Assembly: GCA_028287505.1 (NCBI GenBank)
Contig: JAQBPN010000111.1
Coordinates: 1-36,057, forward strand
Reading direction: 5' to 3'
Source of the DNA: Fibrobacterota bacterium
GTDB taxonomy: Bacteria > Fibrobacterota > Fibrobacteria > UBA11236
Length of the DNA stretch: 36,057 nucleotides
The position numbers and the translations under genes are program-made. The notes beneath the pieces were generated by a model. That model was given only the letters and a program-made list of their open reading frames with translations, made no database searches and was not told where the DNA came from. The number at the start of each line of letters is the position of its first letter. Position 1 is the stretch's first letter. Shown piece by piece: positions 31,474 through 36,057 of the stretch.

Positions 31474-32424
31474 TCAGCGCAGATTGGGTTGGGACGGATT
31501 GGACCTGGACGCCTGGGACCCTTTGACGATGCGGGCCAGATCGTTCTTGAACAGATCCGGGTCCACCCGCATACCGTTCAAAAGGGTGCTCATCTGGCGG
31601 GTCAGGGATGCCATGGCCACCGCCTCGGCTATCTCCGCATCGGTGGCTCCGTCCGCCTTGGAGAATTCCGTGTCCGCGATGATGCAGTAGTTGCAGGGTA
31701 TCTGGGAGGCTACGGCCAGTCCCACCAGGCTTTTGTATTTGCCGGACAGGGCCGTGTTCGGGCTCATTTCCACGTCCCGCATGGCTTTCCAGGCGCCGGC
31801 GCGGGCGACGTCCGGGAAGCGCTGGAGGAAGTCCGGAACGAAGCCCATGGTCTGGGCGATGTCCGCCAGGGCGGTTTTGCCGTCCGTCACGGCCATGGGC
31901 TTGGGAAAGGCCGCCCCGGATTGCTTGGCCTTTTTCATGTTGGCCACGGCCATGGATATGTCGGCGCGGAACTTGGCCTGATCCAATTGCATGCCGTTCA
32001 TGAAGGTGCTCCAGTGCCGGGTCAAGGCGGCTTCGGAAACCGCCTCCCCGATTTCCGCTTCGGTGGCGTTGTTGACGCGGGAGAATTCGGTGTGGGCGCT
32101 GATGCAATATTGGCAGGGTATCTGCGCCGCCACTCCCAGCCCGATCAGTTCCTTGATCTTGTTGGGGAGAGCGGTCTTGTTGTTCAGTTGCAGGGACTTC
32201 ATTTCCTCCCACGTTCCCGGAAGGGCCTCGGCGGGGATGTCGGAAAGGAAATGCGGCACGAATCCGAAGGTTTTCTGGATGTCCGTCAGGGCCGCCGCCT
32301 GGTCCGCGCCGGACTTCGAGGTTTGTCCCTGGGCGAATGTTCCGACCACCGCCAGAATAAGGCCCGCGGACAAAATGAGGCCCGCCGCCATGGTCTTGAA
32401 TCGGGTATTGAATCGCTTCTTCAC
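31474..32424 (-). CDS. Exported tandem carboxymuconolactone decarboxylase/AhpD-like protein
   Basis: GTG 32422-32424 follows AGGAGGA (32432-32438) by seven bases, which sets the start; the product is 316 residues with a signal peptide or anchor (MAAGLILSAGLILAVVGTFAQ, residues 12-32). It has two AhpD-fold repeats, about 45-165 and 185-305, each starting with an (K/Q)TxGFVPxFL helix. Repeat 1 has Glu92, Cys104, Cys107 and His111 (IPCQYCISAH), with the same spacing as the proton-relay set of AhpD. Repeat 2 keeps Cys244 and Cys247 but has Ser232 and Asp251 instead of Glu and His. It is probably a peroxidase or disulphide reductase in the periplasm; the second repeat may be structural or altered in function. 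Partner reductants are not encoded nearby. Confidence 0.9.
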   Translation of the reverse strand: MKKRFNTRFKTMAAGLILSAGLILAVVGTFAQGQTSKSGADQAAALTDIQKTFGFVPHFLSDIPAEALPGTWEEMKSLQLNNKTALPNKIKELIGLGVAAQIPCQYCISAHTEFSRVNNATEAEIGEAVSEAALTRHWSTFMNGMQLDQAKFRADISMAVANMKKAKQSGAAFPKPMAVTDGKTALADIAQTMGFVPDFLQRFPDVARAGAWKAMRDVEMSPNTALSGKYKSLVGLAVASQIPCNYCIIADTEFSKADGATDAEIAEAVAMASLTRQMSTLLNGMRVDPDLFKNDLARIVKGSQASRSNPSQPNLR

Positions 32425-32431
32425 GCTGGTA

Positions 32432-32438
32432 TCCTCCT
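32432..32438 (-). promoter_or_regulatory. Consensus Shine-Dalgarno that decides the AhpD-like start
   Basis: AGGAGGA on the minus strand, seven bases before GTG 32424. It rules out the longer open frame that begins at 32517. Confidence 0.8.
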
Positions 32439-32578
32439 GAACCTGGTTTACCCGGCGGGATTCCCGCCGGCCTTGGTTGCGGAATATAAGGATACGGAAA
32501 TCACAAGTACATATCAAAATGGCATAAGGGAAATGCCGGAATGGCGAAGGCTTGCCGTATTGGCATTGCCCGTCCCGG

Positions 32579-33589
32579 CTATGGAACGGGTGCTTTTTCC
32601 GGGACCGGCGACCCGGCGGCTTCGGCGAGGATCGCGTAGGACCGCATGCGGGCGGCGGGATCGTGGAGATGCGCCGTGACCATCAACTCGTCCGCTCCGG
32701 TTTTCGCGACCAGTTGCCGGAGGCCTTCGCGCACGGCGGCGGCGGATCCCACCACGGAGTATTCCAGCATCCGGGACACCTGGGCCTTTTCGGACGGGCT
32801 CCAATACTCTTCGATGGAATCGATGGGCGGAGGACAATAGCCGCGGGTGTCGCGGAGGATGTTGGTAAACGCCTGTTGGGGAGACGTGAACAGCCGGCGC
32901 GCTTCCGCATCGGTATCGGCCGCCACCACGTTGACTCCGATCATGGCGTACGGTTTCCGCAGTTGCGCCGAGGGCCGGAAGCCGGCGCGATAGAGTTCCA
33001 AAGCCTGCAGGCAGGCGTCCGGGGCGAAATGGGACGCGAAGGCGTAAGGCAGGCCGAAAGCGGCCGCGAGCTGCGCGCCGAACAGGCTGGATCCCAGAAT
33101 CCAGATCGGGACCTCCGTGCCTCCGCCGGGAACCGCCTGGAGGGTCTGTCCCGATTCGACGGGGGCCAGCAGAGCCTGCAATTCCCGGACGTCCTGGGGG
33201 AAGTTTTCCGCGTGGTTGGCGTTGCGGCGCAAGGCCCGCATGGTGCTCATGTCGGTTCCGGGAGCGCGGCCCACGCCCAGATCGATGCGGCCGGGATACA
33301 GGGAGGCCAACGTGCCGAACTGTTCGGCGATCACCATGGGGGAATGGTTGGGCAGCATGATGCCGCCGGAACCGACGCGGAGGGTGGACGTTCCGCCGGC
33401 AAGGAATCCGATGACCACGGAAGTGGCGGCGCTGCCGATGCCGATCATGTTGTGGTGCTCGGCCACCCAATACCGGTTGTACCCCAGGCGCTCCGCGTGC
33501 TTGGCCAGTTCCAGGCTTTGCCGCAAAGCCTGGCCGGGGGTGGTGTCTTCCTTGATGGGAACCAGATCGAGAATGGAAAGGGGAACCAT
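32579..33589 (-). CDS. Luciferase-like flavin-dependent monooxygenase (LLM family)
   Basis: The 336-residue protein starts [22 protein letters not shown], typical of the MsnO8/YhbW branch of luciferase-like monooxygenases. It continues [53 protein letters not shown] and VPIWILGSS. The TIM-barrel family uses reduced FMN and oxygen. The substrate is unknown. There is no signal peptide. It diverges from the aldo/keto reductase gene across 214 bases; both are oxidoreductases, but no common pathway can be shown. Confidence 0.9.
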   Translation of the reverse strand: MVPLSILDLVPIKEDTTPGQALRQSLELAKHAERLGYNRYWVAEHHNMIGIGSAATSVVIGFLAGGTSTLRVGSGGIMLPNHSPMVIAEQFGTLASLYPGRIDLGVGRAPGTDMSTMRALRRNANHAENFPQDVRELQALLAPVESGQTLQAVPGGGTEVPIWILGSSLFGAQLAAAFGLPYAFASHFAPDACLQALELYRAGFRPSAQLRKPYAMIGVNVVAADTDAEARRLFTSPQQAFTNILRDTRGYCPPPIDSIEEYWSPSEKAQVSRMLEYSVVGSAAAVREGLRQLVAKTGADELMVTAHLHDPAARMRSYAILAEAAGSPVPEKAPVP

Positions 33590-33803
33590 GGATACCGCCG
33601 GGCTGTTGCCAACAGAATAACAAAATCATGCCGGCCGCATCCGACGCGGGAAAGATCCAAGGCCGCAGCACCGAAGGGTAACTAAGTAACGATCGGCGGC
33701 GGCGCGCAATCCTGGCATCGCCCGAACAGGAAAGGTATTTTAACGGCCTCGCCTGCCGGCGCGCGGACGCGCGGATACGGCGGCTTTTCATCCACGGGAG
33801 CGA

Positions 33804-34793
<990 letters not shown>

Positions 34794-34802
34794 TTGCCTC
34801 CG

Positions 34803-34828
34803 TCCCCGGACCCGCCCGGGCCCGGGGA
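34803..34828 (+). terminator. Possible hairpin after aldo/keto reductase
   Basis: TCCCCGG (34803-34809) pairs with CCGGGGA (34822-34828) across a GC-rich loop, ten bases past the stop. No T-run follows, so confidence is low. Confidence 0.35.
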
Positions 34829-34963
34829 TACGCGCCGATCGCCGCTAACACCCAGGTTACCGATCACCCGGCGGATACCGCTCATCGCCGCCCGCGCTTG
34901 GGATTTCCATTCCCTGGCCCGCGGTCCCTGAAGGCTTTCCGGTTCATTACCTATATTCCATGC

Positions 34964-36057
34964 GTGAGCAACCCCATCGCGCCCCCGAAAAAAACCAAGC
35001 CCTCGATGCGGACCGTCCGCCATGCATTCCTGACCATCATCTGGCCCCGCCGCAAATTGCTGCTGCTGGGCCTGCTGCTCATCGTCGTCAACCGCCTGGC
35101 GGGCCTTGTGCTGCCCGGTTCCACCAAGTTCCTGCTCGACGACGTCATTCCCCATCGCAACCTGCACCTGCTGATGCTGCTGCTGTCGGGAGTGGGCGTG
35201 GCCGTGTTGATCCAGTCCGCCACCTCGTATACCCTGACCCGCCTGTTGGCGGTGGAAGCCCAGCATCTGATCTCGCGCCTGCGTTTGCAGATGCAGAAAC
35301 ACATCATCGGCCTGCCGGTGGGTTTTTTCGACGGCACCAAGTCCGGCGTCCTGCTCTCCCGCATCATGAACGATCCGGAAGGGGTCCGCAACCTGGTGGG
35401 AACCGGGGTGGTGCAATTGCTGGGCGGCGTCCTTACCGCCCTCGTCTCCTTCTTCCTCCTGATGCGCATCAGCCCGTGGCTCACCCTGGCGAGCCTGTTC
35501 CCGCTGATCCTTTTCAGCTTCATTTCCTTCAAGGCCTTCTCGCGCATCCGTCCCATTTTCCGGGAACGGGGGAAAATCACGGCGGAAGTGACCGGGCGCC
35601 TGACGGAAACCCTGGGCGGCATCCGCGTGGTGAAGGGCTTCCACGCCGAGAAACGCGAGGTAGGGGTTTTCGAGGCGGGCGTGGACACGCTGTTCAAGAA
35701 CGTGCGCAAATCCATGACCACCACCAGCCTGGTGACGAGCGCCGCCACCCTGCTGTTGGGCGTGACCAGCGTGCTGATCATGGGGATCGGAGGCAGGCTG
35801 ATCCTGAACGGGTCCATGACGGTGGGCGATTTCGTGTCCTTTACGCTTTACCTGGGATTCCTGGTGGCGCCCATCGTGCAGATGAGCAATATCGGATCGC
35901 AACTGACGGAAGCCTTCGCGGGGCTGGACCGCATGGAGGAAATCCTCAAGCTGGAACCGGAAGGCCGGGAACCGGAACGGATCCGCGAACTCGATCGGTT
36001 GCAGGGCCGGGTGGCTTTCGAGAACGTCCGCTTTTCCTATGAGCCCGGCAAAGAGGT
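34964..36057 (+). CDS. ABC transporter, fused membrane and ATPase domains (cut by window edge)
   Basis: The frame runs from GTG 34964 (MSNPIAPPKKTKPSMRTVRHAF; ATG 35006 is an alternative) to the window end, 364 codons without a stop. It is a type I ABC exporter half-transporter. The transmembrane part starts with LLLLGLLLIVVNRLAGLVLP. GFFDGTKSGVLLSRIMNDPEG is the conserved intracellular coupling segment, followed by LTALVSFFLLMRISPWLTLA and VDTLFKN. LSDDFVSFTLYLGFL-like text near 35830 (VGDFVSFTLYLGFLVAPI) is the last membrane helix pair. The ATPase domain begins with GRVAFENVRFSYEPGKE; its Walker motifs lie beyond the edge. Lipid or drug/peptide export is typical of the family. No Shine-Dalgarno is obvious for either start. 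Confidence 0.88.
   Translation, partial: MSNPIAPPKKTKPSMRTVRHAFLTIIWPRRKLLLLGLLLIVVNRLAGLVLPGSTKFLLDDVIPHRNLHLLMLLLSGVGVAVLIQSATSYTLTRLLAVEAQHLISRLRLQMQKHIIGLPVGFFDGTKSGVLLSRIMNDPEGVRNLVGTGVVQLLGGVLTALVSFFLLMRISPWLTLASLFPLILFSFISFKAFSRIRPIFRERGKITAEVTGRLTETLGGIRVVKGFHAEKREVGVFEAGVDTLFKNVRKSMTTTSLVTSAATLLLGVTSVLIMGIGGRLILNGSMTVGDFVSFTLYLGFLVAPIVQMSNIGSQLTEAFAGLDRMEEILKLEPEGREPERIRELDRLQGRVAFENVRFSYEPGKE

Noticed and set aside
34960-36042. Arg/Pro-rich plus-strand frame at the right edge
   Set aside because: It is out of frame with the ABC exporter beginning at 34964, which has membrane helices and the coupling motif.

Overview
The window is GC-rich, gene-dense bacterial DNA, and almost every product carries a Sec signal or a lipobox. 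Three traits point to a free-living polysaccharide degrader of the Fibrobacterota, or something close to it. One protein has a fibro-slime domain followed by chitobiase-type repeats. Several secreted enzymes end in a Bacteroidota/Fibrobacterota-like C-terminal sorting domain (consensus D-x-x-GR-x-V ... G-x-Y-x-x-R). Two lipoprotein/TonB-dependent receptor pairs are present. This is inferred from protein families; there is no rRNA in the window. No tRNA, CRISPR array, insertion sequence or phage gene was seen.

Layout. 2-1282 is the 3' part of a secreted sugar-dehydrogenase-like beta-propeller. 1299-2636 (minus) is a lipoprotein. 2690-6090 is a lipoprotein plus TonB-dependent receptor pair, facing a Gly-rich lipoprotein (6097-6903). 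A DUF5996 protein and a short-chain dehydrogenase are divergent at 6993-8744. An unrecognised 728-residue secreted protein (8831-11017) precedes a second lipoprotein/receptor pair (11163-14398). The fibro-slime protein (14666-17428) and a secreted ThuA-like protein (17493-18476) follow. A 669-residue Asp/Lys-rich secreted protein lies on the minus strand (18473-20482).

The most notable block is a tight minus-strand gene run, 28843 down to 20821. In transcription order it encodes a PQQ/glucose-sorbosone-type dehydrogenase, a DUF1080 (3-keto-disaccharide hydrolase family) protein, three ThuA-family proteins and a GH9 cellulase. Gaps are 21-48 bases, with one 4-base overlap. A fifth ThuA gene (29106-30191) lies just upstream as its own unit. 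Its upstream region and that of the six-gene run share a 19-base element matching at 17 positions and containing the inverted repeat TTCAC-N4-GTGAA. My working idea is a regulated, exported oxidative/hydrolytic system for beta-glucans or glycosides: the cellulase releases oligosaccharides, the propeller enzyme oxidises a sugar, and the DUF1080 and ThuA proteins process the keto-sugar. Substrate and chemistry are inferred.

The right end (30384-36057) is more ordinary: a STAS-like protein, a small lipoprotein, an exported tandem AhpD-like protein, a luciferase-like flavin monooxygenase, an aldo/keto reductase and the start of an ABC exporter that runs off the window.
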